Shown here: in pieces, positions 8,483 through 17,989 of the stretch
Numbering within the stretch: position 1 is the stretch's first letter
How the letters are laid out: each line of letters starts with the position of its first letter
NCBI RefSeq assembly: GCF_003968655.1
Contig: NZ_RXYK01000009.1
Span: 1-64,000 of the forward strand
DNA: 64,000 nucleotides
Source: Chlorobium phaeovibrioides
GTDB lineage: Bacteria; Bacteroidota; Chlorobiia; Chlorobiales; Chlorobiaceae
Direction: 5' to 3'
Position numbers and translations under genes: made by a program
The notes under the pieces: generated by a model
Seen by the model: the letters and a program-made list of their open reading frames with translations, nothing else
Told to the model about the DNA's origin: nothing
The model's database searches: none

Positions 8483-9028
8483 TCAGGGCAGCAGCACGGC
8501 GCAGGAAATAACAGTAGTCCAGAGACCGTTTTCGCCCTCAGCTGACTGGGTGATGTTGTAGGAGTTGATGATTTTACCGCTCATCTTGTAGATACCTTCG
8601 CGTTCATCCCAGTCTTTGTTCGGATCGAACTCGATACCCAGTGTTGTTGCCAGCATGGTTGCGGCAAGATCCTCGGCATATTCGCCGGACTGTTCTTCAT
8701 CTTCACCGAACGGATGATGCTCTGAAAGATATCCGTACTGTGTGTCATCGGCCGGAATTGCGACTCCGATGGACGCAGCCATGAGCCTGTTGTACTCATT
8801 GGTGGAGTTTCTGGCCATGACCGCAAAAGTGATCTGGCCCGGAGTGAGGAGTTTGATTCCCTCTTCTACGCTGATGCGTTCGCATTTCGGGGGAAAGATA
8901 CTCGAGACGGTAACCAGATTGCATTTTTCGATTTTGGCGTCTCTCAGCGCAAGCTCAAACGAAGAGAGATACTCCTTGTGTCTTCCTACCCCTTTGGTAA
9001 AGAAAACTTTTGTCGGGACAAATGACAA
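8483..9028 (-). CDS. pdaD: Pyruvoyl-dependent arginine decarboxylase PdaD
   Basis: It converts arginine to agmatine for polyamine synthesis, using a self-generated pyruvoyl group instead of PLP. The 181-residue precursor contains the self-cleavage site [12 protein letters not shown]. Cleavage between Ser42 and Ser43 should give a small beta chain and an alpha chain starting with pyruvate, as in Methanocaldococcus jannaschii PvlArgDC. Other family landmarks are the [13 protein letters not shown] stretch near the N-terminus and [13 protein letters not shown]. The start is TTG at 9028, supported by GGAGGA seven bases upstream and the absence of an alternative ATG. The family is typical of archaea, chlamydiae and green sulfur bacteria. 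Confidence 0.93.
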   Translation of the reverse strand: MSFVPTKVFFTKGVGRHKEYLSSFELALRDAKIEKCNLVTVSSIFPPKCERISVEEGIKLLTPGQITFAVMARNSTNEYNRLMAASIGVAIPADDTQYGYLSEHHPFGEDEEQSGEYAEDLAATMLATTLGIEFDPNKDWDEREGIYKMSGKIINSYNITQSAEGENGLWTTVISCAVLLP

Positions 9029-9147
9029 TGCCGTTCCTCCAGATAAATTGTTGCAGAAATAGTTACAGAACCGAAAGTGAGCAAGTATAGGAAAAAGCTG
9101 TGGTATTCGAAATATTTTTTTGCTGAAACCCCCGTGACTAGCGGTAT

Positions 9148-10365
9148 TCAGCCCTGTTTTCCTGTTGCAATCCTGAAAAATTTCCGCTTTCCTGCACGCA
9201 GGGTTTTTGGTTCTATGGAAAGCGTTATGCTTGCGTTGATTTCTTCTATCCGCTCTTCATCAATGAGAATTGCTTTCTGCTGAATCATTCGCCGTGCATC
9301 TGTTTTTGAGGAGGCCGCTCCAAGTTCAACCAGAAGGTCCACAACAGTTATTTCCGAGTGTGACAGCTCAAAGAGCTCTATGTTTTCGGGGGCTTTTTTC
9401 TGGACGAACACCCGGTCAAAATGTGACTGAGCCTCTTCAGCGGCTTCCGGGGAGTAGTAGAGTGCCACAATGTTGCGGGCAAGCATTCTTTTGGCCGATC
9501 TCGGGTCAGTTGCGCTCTCTTCGGTGATGCTGCCGATGTCGGCTGTTCCGGGCGGCAGCAGCAGAGAGCAGTAGTTGGTGATGAGGGTGTCGGGAATGGA
9601 AAGCATTCTTCCATACATATCTGTCGGCGGATCATTGAAGCAGATGGCGTTGCCGAGTGATTTGGACATTTTTTCCACCCCTCCTGTGCCCACAAGAAGC
9701 GGCATGGTAATGCATACCTGCGGGGCGATGCCGTATTCCCGCTGCAGGTCGCGACCTACAAGCAGGTTGAATTTCTGGTCTGTTCCGCCGAGCTCTATGT
9801 CGTTTTTCAGATGGACTGAGTCCATGGCCTGGGCAAGGGGGTAGAGAAATTCATGGATGGAGATTGGTTCTCCGGAGCGGTAGCGTCTTTCAAAGTCGTC
9901 CCGTTCCAGCATTCTTGCGACCGTGCAGTGGCTTGAGAGCCGGATGACATCGGCAAAGGTCATTGCGCCGAGCCAGTCGGAGTTCCAGCAGATGGTGGTT
10001 TTCTTCGGGTCAAGGATTTTTGAGGCCTGTTCGAAGTAGCTTTCCCCGTTCCGGCGGGCTTCTTCGGCAGTCAGCTGCGGCCTGGTTTTGCTTTTTCCGG
10101 ATGGATCGCCAATCATGGCGGTGAAGTCGCCGATTATCAAAATGGCTTCGTGGCCGAGGTCCTGAAAATCACGGAGTTTGCGCAGAACCACTGAGTGTCC
10201 GAGGTGCAGGTCGGGGCGGGAGGGGTCGGCACCAAGCTTGACTTTGAGCGGTGTGCGGGTTTTCAGACTGTGGCTGATTTTTGCTTCAAGTTCCTTTTCG
10301 GTAATGATTTCAACCGTATTTGCGGTGATAAGGTCAAGCTGTTCCTTGGGTGGCGGAAAAGGCAT
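9148..10365 (-). CDS. tyrS: Tyrosyl-tRNA synthetase
   Basis: A class I aminoacyl-tRNA synthetase of 405 residues. The HIGH-type motif HLGH is at 54-57 ([13 protein letters not shown]), the KMSKS motif appears as [10 protein letters not shown], and a C-terminal S4 RNA-binding domain (about 335-400) binds the tRNA. The KMSKS form and length match the TyrRZ subtype. The start at 10365 is taken because it begins at the family N-terminus and follows the smpB stop by 22 bases; a longer frame would overlap smpB. It is the last gene of the mreC-to-tyrS run. Confidence 0.95.
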   Translation of the reverse strand: MPFPPPKEQLDLITANTVEIITEKELEAKISHSLKTRTPLKVKLGADPSRPDLHLGHSVVLRKLRDFQDLGHEAILIIGDFTAMIGDPSGKSKTRPQLTAEEARRNGESYFEQASKILDPKKTTICWNSDWLGAMTFADVIRLSSHCTVARMLERDDFERRYRSGEPISIHEFLYPLAQAMDSVHLKNDIELGGTDQKFNLLVGRDLQREYGIAPQVCITMPLLVGTGGVEKMSKSLGNAICFNDPPTDMYGRMLSIPDTLITNYCSLLLPPGTADIGSITEESATDPRSAKRMLARNIVALYYSPEAAEEAQSHFDRVFVQKKAPENIELFELSHSEITVVDLLVELGAASSKTDARRMIQQKAILIDEERIEEINASITLSIEPKTLRAGKRKFFRIATGKQG

Positions 10366-10387
10366 AATGGAAAGATCTCTTTGGTGT

Positions 10388-10861
10388 TCAGTACTGTTTT
10401 TTAATCTGCTGCAGCTGGCGTTCGTTGTCTCTGTTTTTGATTGTTTCTCGTTTGTCGAATAGTTTTTTCCCTTTGGCGACGGCCAGCTCAAGCTTCAGCA
10501 CCCCTTTCGGGTTGAAAAAAGCTTTCAGTGGAATCAGGGCCAGCCCTTTTTCGCTGATTTGGGATTGCAGTTTTGCTATTTCGGCTTTGTGCAGAAGAAG
10601 TTTTCTGCTCCGTTTCGGTTCAAGGCTGTCAAGGTGGTTGAACTCATAGGGGGTAATCTGCATATTCTCAAGCCAGACCTCTCCGTGATGGATGATGGCA
10701 AAGCTCTCGTTCAGGCTGGCTTTACCCAGACGCACCGATTTAACCTCGCTGCCAAGCAGTTCTATGCCGGCAACAACGGTATCAAGAATTTCAAACTCAA
10801 ATCGGGCCTTCCTGTTCTGGATGGCCTGGGTGTATGTTTTTGTCTGCTGTTTTTTTGCCAC
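10388..10861 (-). CDS. smpB: SsrA-binding protein SmpB
   Basis: It binds tmRNA and delivers it to stalled ribosomes for trans-translation. The protein is 157 residues with the family core [34 protein letters not shown], the KLLLHKAEI stretch and the basic C-terminal tail ([18 protein letters not shown]). The start codon is GTG at 10861; the next residues AKKQQTKTY match the family. It sits between the FAD oxidase gene (8-base gap) and tyrS. The tmRNA gene itself is not in the window. Confidence 0.95.
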   Translation of the reverse strand: MAKKQQTKTYTQAIQNRKARFEFEILDTVVAGIELLGSEVKSVRLGKASLNESFAIIHHGEVWLENMQITPYEFNHLDSLEPKRSRKLLLHKAEIAKLQSQISEKGLALIPLKAFFNPKGVLKLELAVAKGKKLFDKRETIKNRDNERQLQQIKKQY

Positions 10862-10869
10862 CAGTCCGT

Positions 10870-12357
10870 TCAGTGGTTGTCGGGTTCGAGAAATGAGAGC
10901 GGAATAATGTTTCCGATGTTGAGCACGAGAAAGGGGTCAAGGCATTTCTTTATTGCCGCCATCTCTCGTATGGCGTCCTCTCCATACAGTTCGGCAAGGT
11001 ATTCGCTTTTGAGTTTTCCGATGCCGTGTTCAGCTGAAAGGGTTCCTCCCAGAGCTATGGCCTTTTTGACAAATGTTCTGTAGAGCGCTTTTGCCTCAAC
11101 AAACTCCTCCCTGTTGCGGGGGAGGATGTTCAGGTGTACATGGGCATTGCCGATATGACCGAAAATAATATAGACAAAGCCGTGCTGTTCACAAGAGCTG
11201 CGGTAAAAATCAAAGAGTTCACGGAACGCATGGTCGGGAACTGCCATGTCTGTACTTATTTTGCTCTCTTTCTGCCGACTGAGCCACTCGTTGACAATGA
11301 GGGGCAGGGCGTGGCGGAACTCACGGATTTTTTCCTGTTCTGAACGGTCCAGAGCCATCCACGATTCATCTGCCATCCCGTTTGATGCTTCAATGGCCTC
11401 AAACAGGCGGTCAAGGGCTTCGTCCATTTTCTCCTCTGTGGTTTCCAGTTCAAGAAAAACTGCTCCATCAGCGGTTGTGGGAACTTCGGGGTATTGTTCC
11501 CTGAGAAAAGTGAGTGCGTTACGGTCAAAAAATTCCAGCGCCCGGGGCGTGGAGTCGGTTTGGTTGTTTTTACATGTGTTGATGAAGCCGAGCAGTTCTT
11601 CCATTGATTGGAAGTAGATCAGGCAGGAAATAATGGATTGGGGAAGGGGAATGAGCATGAGATCCGCCTCTGCAATGACTCCGAGCGTCCCTTCCGATCC
11701 TATGAAGAGGTCTATGAGGTCCATCCCTTCCTTTGAAAAGTATCCGGCATTGTGTTTGCTGGTTGCCGGCATTGTGTAGCGGGGCAGGTGGATCGTTTTT
11801 CTGCTCCCTCCCGGAAGGGTGAGGTGGATGTCGCCGTTGCTGTCGGCAATCTGTTCCCCTCGCCGGATTTCCAGCAGTTCTCCTTCCGAAAGAACCACAA
11901 GAAGCCTGGCTATATGGTTTCTTGTGGGGCCGTATTTAAGTGTTCGCGCTCCGGACGAGTTGTTGGCAATGGTCCCTCCTATGAAACAGAGTGCTTCAGT
12001 CGGGTCGGGGGGGTAGAGCCATCCTGCCGCCTGAACTTTTTTCTGTATCTCCTGCAGGATGGCTCCGCCCTGAACGGTAATGATTGCCTTGTCTGGAGAG
12101 AGAACGACGGGTTCGCCTATGGCATCCAGTTTCTCCATTGCAAGGACGAAGTCACCAAAGGGAATTCTTCCTCCTGTTGTTCCAGTGCCGTTGCCTGCTA
12201 TGGTAAAACGGCGGTTCTCAACTGGCGCATTTTTCAGGAGCAGCCCGATTTCTGCAATGGTTTCAGGAAAAAAAACGCCAGGGGTGTGGCCGCTTTTCAG
12301 GTTGCTGGTGTCTTCAAGAAATCCGCGTATTGATTCCTGATCGGTTTTACTGATCAT
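10870..12357 (-). CDS. FAD-linked oxidase, glycolate oxidase GlcD / D-lactate dehydrogenase type
   Basis: A 495-residue flavoprotein with an N-terminal FAD-binding type 4 domain (PCMH fold: [17 protein letters not shown] near 57-73, [22 protein letters not shown] near 127-147) and a C-terminal FAD-oxidase domain with [15 protein letters not shown] and the signature [14 protein letters not shown]. It probably oxidises a small 2-hydroxy acid (lactate or glycolate) to the oxo acid; the substrate cannot be read from sequence. No iron-sulfur GlcF partner is adjacent. Its start overlaps the PBP2 stop by 11 bases, which suggests translational coupling in the cell-shape operon. That is an unexpected neighbour for a metabolic enzyme. 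Confidence 0.8.
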   Translation of the reverse strand: MISKTDQESIRGFLEDTSNLKSGHTPGVFFPETIAEIGLLLKNAPVENRRFTIAGNGTGTTGGRIPFGDFVLAMEKLDAIGEPVVLSPDKAIITVQGGAILQEIQKKVQAAGWLYPPDPTEALCFIGGTIANNSSGARTLKYGPTRNHIARLLVVLSEGELLEIRRGEQIADSNGDIHLTLPGGSRKTIHLPRYTMPATSKHNAGYFSKEGMDLIDLFIGSEGTLGVIAEADLMLIPLPQSIISCLIYFQSMEELLGFINTCKNNQTDSTPRALEFFDRNALTFLREQYPEVPTTADGAVFLELETTEEKMDEALDRLFEAIEASNGMADESWMALDRSEQEKIREFRHALPLIVNEWLSRQKESKISTDMAVPDHAFRELFDFYRSSCEQHGFVYIIFGHIGNAHVHLNILPRNREEFVEAKALYRTFVKKAIALGGTLSAEHGIGKLKSEYLAELYGEDAIREMAAIKKCLDPFLVLNIGNIIPLSFLEPDNH

Positions 12358-14254
12358 TCGTTTCTTTTTCGGGTGGCGAAGGGACTGTTAAGCTGATGCT
12401 GCTGTCTTTCAGGGCCGGCACAATGGCTGGCGTGAGGGGATTGGCTTCAATAAAAGTGTCGGGGGTGGAGGCGCCAACCGGCACTGATGGGACGGGAATC
12501 ATATGCTTGAGGTATTGGCGGATCAGTTTGCCTGCAATCGGGGCGGACACACTTCCGCCGTAACCGGCGTTTTCAACCAGAACAGTCAGCGCGATTTCAG
12601 GGTTGTCGGCGGGGGCATAGGCTATGAACCATGCATGATCTTTGCCATGAGGATTCTGGGCTGTTCCGGTTTTGCCGCATACGGCAATTCCCGGCACCTG
12701 TGCCAGTCTGCCGGTTCCTGTCTGGACAACATCGGCCATGCTTCCCCGGATAAGCTCAAGGGTTTCCGGCTTGAGGGGCAGGCGGTGCTGCCGGTAGCGG
12801 AAGGGGACATAGGTGCCTGTTCGGGTGTCGCGATAACCCTCAACGATATGAGGCTGGTGGAGGGTTCCGCGATTTGCGATGGCGGCGGCATAGGTGGCAA
12901 GCTGAATCGGGGTGGTTCCGAGCTCCCCCTGGCCGATTGCAAGGCTGACAAGATTGCCTTTTGTCCATCGGCCTTTGCCATAACGACGGTTGTAATAGTC
13001 GCTTGAGGGAATCAGTCCGCTTCGCTCCCCGGGAAGGTCTATCCCTGTTCTTTTTCCAAATCCGAACAGTGCTCCGTAGTTCGTCCAGGCGGTGAAGCCG
13101 ACATCAAAAATCAGACTGTAGAAGTATACATTGGATGATACGGCAATGGCTTCCCGCATATCCACCATTCCATGGCCCTCTCCTCTGTGGCTCAGGTATT
13201 GACGGTTTCCAAATCTGAATACCCCATTGTCGAGCACCTTTTTATCGGGGTCGATGGTCTTTTCTTCAAGGGCGGCTGTTGCCAGAACCATCTTGTAAAT
13301 GGAGCCGGGAGGGTAGACAGCCTGCACCGTGCGGTTGAAGAGGGGTTTCTGGGGGTCGGAGCGGATGTTCTCCCATCCGGCGGGGTCGGTTGCACCATTG
13401 AACACCTCAAGGTTGAAATCCGGGGCACTCTGGAGGGCAAGAATGCCACCTGTTCGGGGATCAATGGCAACAACAGCTCCTGATTTGCCTGTTTCGGCAA
13501 GAAGTTTTCCTGCGAGTTTCTGCAGTTCCATGTCGATGGAAAGTGAGAGGTCGTTGCCTCTGATGGCCGGAATGTCGCTTCTGCCCTCATCATATCTGCC
13601 CGCATTTCTGCCAAGCGGGGTGACCATGACGAAACGGGTGCCTTTGATGCCTCTGAGATGGGATTCATACTGCCGTTCCAGTCCGCTGAAGCCTATTTTG
13701 TCGTCCCTGGCGTAGCCCTCTTCTTTCAGCGCTTTAAACTGTGCCGGGGAGATGGAACGCAGGTATCCGAACATATGTGCTCCGTAAAGCGAGTCGGCAT
13801 ACTTGCGTTTGTTTTCGGCGGCAATGATGACACCCGGCAGTTTCCAGATATTTTCACTCAGTCGTGCGGCATCTTCCGTACTGAGATCCCTTTTGAGGGT
13901 GAGTGCGGAAAACCGGTTGTATCTGGTGCCTTCGGCAATGTGTTCTGCAATGTCACTCTCAGGCATTTTGATGAGCCAGGCGAGTGCGGCTGTTCGGGAG
14001 CTGTCGAATTCGGAGGGGATGAGCTTGACCGAATAAAGAGGCCGGTTGTCGATCATGATCTTCCCGTTCCGGTCCTTCATCCGTCCACGGGGCGGCAGCT
14101 CCCAGATTCGTCTGATGCTTGCTGAGGCGCCGACTGAACCGAGCTGCTGGAAGTCAAGAACCTGAAGCCAGAAAAGTCTTCCCAGCAGAAGGCTGAAGAT
14201 GGCCACGACGAAAAGAATGGCTGTTGAGGTACTTCGCTGATAGGTATCCATCAT
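12347..14254 (-). CDS. mrdA: Penicillin-binding protein 2 (elongation transpeptidase)
   Basis: A 635-residue bitopic membrane protein that cross-links peptidoglycan during lateral wall growth. An N-terminal transmembrane helix (about 11-32) is followed by the PBP dimerisation domain ([21 protein letters not shown]) and the transpeptidase domain. The active-site motifs are present: SxxK in [12 protein letters not shown], SxN in VSSNVYF and KTG in [18 protein letters not shown]. The C-terminus carries a proline-rich tail. It follows mreD by five bases, giving the classic mreC-mreD-PBP2 elongasome order. Two adjacent ATG codons at 14254 and 14251 are possible starts. Confidence 0.93.
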   Translation of the reverse strand: MMDTYQRSTSTAILFVVAIFSLLLGRLFWLQVLDFQQLGSVGASASIRRIWELPPRGRMKDRNGKIMIDNRPLYSVKLIPSEFDSSRTAALAWLIKMPESDIAEHIAEGTRYNRFSALTLKRDLSTEDAARLSENIWKLPGVIIAAENKRKYADSLYGAHMFGYLRSISPAQFKALKEEGYARDDKIGFSGLERQYESHLRGIKGTRFVMVTPLGRNAGRYDEGRSDIPAIRGNDLSLSIDMELQKLAGKLLAETGKSGAVVAIDPRTGGILALQSAPDFNLEVFNGATDPAGWENIRSDPQKPLFNRTVQAVYPPGSIYKMVLATAALEEKTIDPDKKVLDNGVFRFGNRQYLSHRGEGHGMVDMREAIAVSSNVYFYSLIFDVGFTAWTNYGALFGFGKRTGIDLPGERSGLIPSSDYYNRRYGKGRWTKGNLVSLAIGQGELGTTPIQLATYAAAIANRGTLHQPHIVEGYRDTRTGTYVPFRYRQHRLPLKPETLELIRGSMADVVQTGTGRLAQVPGIAVCGKTGTAQNPHGKDHAWFIAYAPADNPEIALTVLVENAGYGGSVSAPIAGKLIRQYLKHMIPVPSVPVGASTPDTFIEANPLTPAIVPALKDSSISLTVPSPPEKETNDQ

Positions 14255-14259
14255 TCGGT

Positions 14260-14751
14260 TCAGTCAGCAAAGGATTTTTTCATGAAGAGAACGCGGGCGG
14301 CAATGGCCAGCAGCAGGGTGAGTATGGCTCCAATGCCGCCTAAAACTGCTATTCTGTACGCAGGTGAGAGAGCGAGCGGGTTTAAGCCTGCCGTCATGAT
14401 GGTGGAGCTGGTGAAGCTGCAGAGGGTTGATGCCAGAAAAAATCTTCGGGTTTTGAGACTTTGGGTGGCGTGGCACTCTTCGGGAATCTGGAAGAGAGCC
14501 GCCATAAATCCGCCGATGGTGCCGGCAAGCATCAACAGACCCATCTGCCCGGTCAGAATTCCCATGAGCATTCCGCCAATAAAGCCTGTCAGCATGGAGG
14601 TGTTTCTACCGGCTGAAATGGCGGTAAATCCGACAAGAACCGCCAGGGCATCAGGGGAAACATGCAGAATGGAGAGATTGGGCATCAGGAAGACCTGCAT
14701 GAGGGTTACGGGAACAAGCAGGGCAGCAATGCGAAATGTTGTTGCTTTCAC
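14260..14751 (-). CDS. mreD: Rod shape-determining membrane protein MreD
   Basis: A 163-residue protein with five or six membrane spans and few polar residues. It is placed exactly between mreC and PBP2, the standard location of MreD. Sequence similarity in this family is low; the assignment rests on size (usual 160-180 residues), topology and synteny. Visible features are the glycine-rich spans GFIGGMLMGILTGQMGLLMLAGTIGG-like around 58-83. It is thought to anchor MreC and regulate PBP2. Confidence 0.83.
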   Translation of the reverse strand: MKATTFRIAALLVPVTLMQVFLMPNLSILHVSPDALAVLVGFTAISAGRNTSMLTGFIGGMLMGILTGQMGLLMLAGTIGGFMAALFQIPEECHATQSLKTRRFFLASTLCSFTSSTIMTAGLNPLALSPAYRIAVLGGIGAILTLLLAIAARVLFMKKSFAD

Positions 14752-14774
14752 GATAAAGAGGTTCTTCAGAATAG

Positions 14775-15617
14775 TTAGCGGCCGGTTCCGGATTCGATCT
14801 TTCCTTCCAGAAGCCTGAGTTTTTCAGGATCCCTGTTGAGAGAGACCACGACAACATGGTTCAGAGAGGCAAAATCAACAGCAAGTCGAATGGTGACGGT
14901 GCTGAACAGCGCCCCCTGTTTAATTGAGACCACGCGTCCTACAGGGAGTCCGGGAACAGCAAAGGTGCTGAAGTTTGTTGTGAGCATCTCCTCGCCCGTT
15001 TTCAGGCTGCTGCTGATGGGTACATGGTCAACAGTTGCCATATCTTCACGACCGCCTTTCCATGCCAGGACTCCCATGGTGCCGCTCTCTGAAGAAACAA
15101 CGCTGGCCCTGAAATCAATGTGGATGAGTGGCATTACTTTTGCATAGTGCTCGGAAACGGCCACCACCCTTCCCACAAGCCCCCGTGGCGTCATGACCGT
15201 CATGTCCGTTCTGATGCCCCGGCTGCGCCCCCCGTCAATGAGAAGCATGTTTTCGCGGCTGCTGAACTGGCGGTCCACTACCCGCGCCAGTGTAAAACTT
15301 TTCAGACTTTCTGCTTTCTGGCTGAGGATTCGGGTACGGTCGGCTTCATTTCGAATGGCGTTTTCAGTGGAGAGTATCCGCCCGATAAGCGCAATGTTCG
15401 TTTCAAGAAGTCTGTCGTTTTCGTTTTTCAGGCCGATGAGGTAGCTGTAGCTCGCAATTTTGCTGGCAATGGCAGCTCTGAAGCCGGTTCCGGCATTGTT
15501 GAGACGCTGTACAACATTCTCCTGTTCCATTTTTATAAAGCCCAGCGAGATGGCTGAAAGGGCTATCAGCAGAAGCCATGAGTTGTTTCTGAAAAAAAAG
15601 CCGAAAAACTTCTTCAC
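14775..15617 (-). CDS. mreC: Rod shape-determining protein MreC
   Basis: A 280-residue periplasmic scaffold that binds PBP2 and links MreB to wall synthesis. It has an N-terminal transmembrane helix (about 12-28), a coiled-coil segment (about 58-95) and two beta-barrel domains with the family signatures VDRQFSSRENMLLIDGG, RGIRTDMTVMTPRGLVGRVV and LTTNFSTFAVPGLPVGRVV. It is the first gene of a minus-strand run mreC-mreD-mrdA-FAD oxidase-smpB-tyrS and is divergent from the GroES-like gene. MreB itself is not in the window. Confidence 0.92.
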   Translation of the reverse strand: MKKFFGFFFRNNSWLLLIALSAISLGFIKMEQENVVQRLNNAGTGFRAAIASKIASYSYLIGLKNENDRLLETNIALIGRILSTENAIRNEADRTRILSQKAESLKSFTLARVVDRQFSSRENMLLIDGGRSRGIRTDMTVMTPRGLVGRVVAVSEHYAKVMPLIHIDFRASVVSSESGTMGVLAWKGGREDMATVDHVPISSSLKTGEEMLTTNFSTFAVPGLPVGRVVSIKQGALFSTVTIRLAVDFASLNHVVVVSLNRDPEKLRLLEGKIESGTGR

Positions 15618-15701
15618 CGTATAGAAAACTTTTTAGTACAATGAAACCTGAAAGAGGGTTATGGCAGCCTTTTTCAGTTATAATCCTCCAGGAGAAAACC
15701 A

Positions 15702-16091
15702 ATGAATCAAAATATCAAAATTACAGCCAAATTCATTGTTGTTGGCGACAGGGTTCTCATCAAGCCGAAATCTCTGGATGAACGCACCAAATCTGGCATT
15801 TATCTGCCTCCCGGAGTGCAGGAAAAGGAAAAGATACAGAGCGGGTACATCATTAAAACCGGTCCCGGATATCCTGTTGGCCCTCCGCCTGAATCGGACG
15901 AGCCATGGAAGGAGAGTGCAGCTACCCCGCAGTACATCCCTCTGCAGGCACAAGTCGGCGATCTTGCGATTTTTCTGCAGAGCAGTGCCCATGAAATTGA
16001 CTATGACGGCGAGCGATATATTATTGTGCCCAATTCAGCCATACTCCTCCTCGTTCGGGAGGATGACGATATTGAATATTATTTGAAGTGA
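15702..16091 (+). CDS. GroES-like co-chaperonin (Cpn10 family), divergent
   Basis: A 129-residue protein with the Cpn10 fold signature VGDRVLIKPKSLDERTKSGIYLPPG near 15-39 and the closing strand ERYIIVPNSAILLLV. It is longer than normal GroES (about 95 residues), with an inserted proline- and glutamate-rich loop (about 55-80) and an acidic tail. No GroEL gene is adjacent, so it is probably a second co-chaperonin paralogue. A strong AGGAG ribosome site lies eight bases before the ATG, and TATAAT at 15679-15684 may be the -10 box. Its stop codon lies three bases before the nadA start, so the two are likely translationally coupled. Confidence 0.85.
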   Translation: MNQNIKITAKFIVVGDRVLIKPKSLDERTKSGIYLPPGVQEKEKIQSGYIIKTGPGYPVGPPPESDEPWKESAATPQYIPLQAQVGDLAIFLQSSAHEIDYDGERYIIVPNSAILLLVREDDDIEYYLK

Positions 16092-16093
16092 TC

Positions 16094-17044
16094 ATGACCA
16101 ATTCCTCTGTTTCCTTGTCTATGGATGAACTTTCCCGGCGTATTGCTGTCCTTAAAAAGGAGATGAACGCTGTCATTCTTGCCCATTACTATACCTTGCC
16201 GGAAATTCAGCAGGTGGCCGATGTTGTGGGCGACAGTCTTGCTCTTGCCCGTGCGGCCGAGCAGATTGATGCAGATGTCATTGTGTTTGCCGGTGTCTAT
16301 TTTATGGGGGAAACGGCCAAAATCCTCAATCCCGGCAAGCTTGTGCTCATGCCCGACCGCAATGCGGGCTGCCCTCTTGCCGACAGCTGCCCGCCTGAAG
16401 ATTTCAGGAAATTCCGTGCAGAGCATCCCGGAGCGGTTGCAATCACCTATATCAATTCAACGGCGGAGCTCAAAGCCCTGTCTGATATTACCTGCACCTC
16501 GTCAAATGCTGAACGCATTGTGGGAATGATTCCGGAGGAAACGCCGATTATTTTCGGTCCCGACAGGAATCTTGGTGGCTATATTGCCCGAAAACTGAAC
16601 CGGGAGATACTTCTCTGGCAGGGGTTCTGCTATGTGCACGATGCCTATTCGGCCTCTGTGATAGAGAATGCCTGTGCAATGAATCCGGAAGCGGAGCTGA
16701 TTGCTCATCCTGAATGCCGTGAGGAGGTGCTCCGTCTTGCTTCATTCGTGGGCTCCACCCAGGCACTGCTTGACCATACCGTTGCCTCCGGGGCAACCTC
16801 CTTCATTGTTGCCACAGAGCCGGGCATTCTCTATGAGATGCAGCGCCGTTCTCCCGGAAAAACATTTATTCCTGCACCCCGCGACTCCCGACCAGGGGGA
16901 AGCATCTGTACGCAGATGAAGCAGAATACGCTCGAAAAGTTATACCGGTGCATGCTTGACCGTTCACCCGAAATCACCGTTCCCGAACCGTTGCGGAGCG
17001 AGGCGCTGAAGCCTGTCCGGCGGATGCTTGAAATGTCGGCTTAA
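16094..17044 (+). CDS. nadA: Quinolinate synthase A
   Basis: It condenses iminoaspartate (from NadB) with dihydroxyacetone phosphate to quinolinate, using an oxygen-sensitive [4Fe-4S] cluster. The protein is about 316 residues. The pseudo-threefold domains show HYYTLPEIQQVAD, GDSLALA and the cluster cysteines in DITCTSSNAE, AHPECREEV and GGSICTQMKQNTLEKLY. A GTG six bases upstream (16088) overlapping the previous stop is an alternative start; the ATG at 16094 is preferred. It is the second gene of the GroES-like/nadA pair. A co-chaperonin beside an iron-sulfur enzyme is suggestive but unproven as a functional link. Confidence 0.95.
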   Translation: MTNSSVSLSMDELSRRIAVLKKEMNAVILAHYYTLPEIQQVADVVGDSLALARAAEQIDADVIVFAGVYFMGETAKILNPGKLVLMPDRNAGCPLADSCPPEDFRKFRAEHPGAVAITYINSTAELKALSDITCTSSNAERIVGMIPEETPIIFGPDRNLGGYIARKLNREILLWQGFCYVHDAYSASVIENACAMNPEAELIAHPECREEVLRLASFVGSTQALLDHTVASGATSFIVATEPGILYEMQRRSPGKTFIPAPRDSRPGGSICTQMKQNTLEKLYRCMLDRSPEITVPEPLRSEALKPVRRMLEMSA

Positions 17045-17076
17045 GAGGAAACCTCCACCAATTCCAGACAGAGAGC

Positions 17077-17835
17077 ATGACAGAAAGACGAAGGGTAGTG
17101 CCGGTGCTTATGCTGGCTTTTCTGGCTGTGCTGTGCTTGCCCCGGGCGGCCTCGGCCTGGCATGACAGAACCCATGTTGCCATTGCCTGGGCGGCAGGTT
17201 TTGACCGATGGTACAGTGCGGCGGCGCCTGATGTGGCAAAGCTCAAATATCCCTGCGGCGCCTATGAGGGCAAAAATCACTATAGCCACAATTCGGCGGG
17301 AGAGCCGGTGACCCCGGAACTCGTCAGCTCTCAGGTGAAGCAGTACGACCGCGCCGATGACCTTGAAGGCCATCTGTATGGTGCAATCATAGCCTCTCTT
17401 GCCGGATACCGCAAGCTTGAGGCGGCGGGGAAATTTGCCGATTATCATCTGGTCTACTGTGCTCACTATATCGGTGATCTCTCCATGCCGCTGCACAATG
17501 TTCCCTATGATGCGTTCAACAAAGCGCGCCATCATGCCAATGACGGAATCATTGAATCAACTGCTTTTCGTGATGCCGCAGAGATCCGCAGTCGTTGCTA
17601 CACTATTGAAATTGAAAATGATGACGATCTGTCAAGAGAGATTGCGCGGATCGGGGAGATCTCCCGACAGCTTGCCCTGAAGATGAAGCGTGAAGAAAGA
17701 AATATGAGCAGCCGGGAGGCTTTGAGTCAGGCGGTGCATAGTGCGTCACTGTTCCGCGCTGTTCTGCTCTATGCCGGCCGGCCGCTCATGGAAGAGGACG
17801 GTCTTTTCCCGGGCGCAGAAAAGGCGGAAAGGTGA
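17077..17835 (+). CDS. Secreted zinc-dependent phospholipase C / P1 nuclease-like protein
   Basis: A 252-residue exported protein. The signal peptide ends at ASA (25-27), so the mature protein would start with Trp28. In this fold (Bacillus cereus phospholipase C, P1 nuclease) the N-terminal Trp itself binds zinc. Other ligand-type residues follow: H33, the hallmark HYIGDLSMPLH (H130, D134, H140) and H152/D156 in RHHANDG. It could cleave phosphate esters of lipids or nucleic acids in the periplasm or outside; the substrate is not readable. It lies 32 bases after nadA and may be co-transcribed with it. No terminator is evident between it and nrdJ, but the 154-base gap suggests a separate unit. 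Confidence 0.75.
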   Translation: MTERRRVVPVLMLAFLAVLCLPRAASAWHDRTHVAIAWAAGFDRWYSAAAPDVAKLKYPCGAYEGKNHYSHNSAGEPVTPELVSSQVKQYDRADDLEGHLYGAIIASLAGYRKLEAAGKFADYHLVYCAHYIGDLSMPLHNVPYDAFNKARHHANDGIIESTAFRDAAEIRSRCYTIEIENDDDLSREIARIGEISRQLALKMKREERNMSSREALSQAVHSASLFRAVLLYAGRPLMEEDGLFPGAEKAER

Positions 17836-17989
17836 CGGGAATTTAAGTTTTCGGAGAAATGTCATATTCCTTTTTATATTGAAAATTACGCTGGTCGCCC
17901 GGTTTCCCCGTGTTGAGTGAGTGGGTGGCTATAGTTATGTATTTAAATATTTTAGTTCCAATCTTAACCCCTGATCCCGGAGAGTTTTC

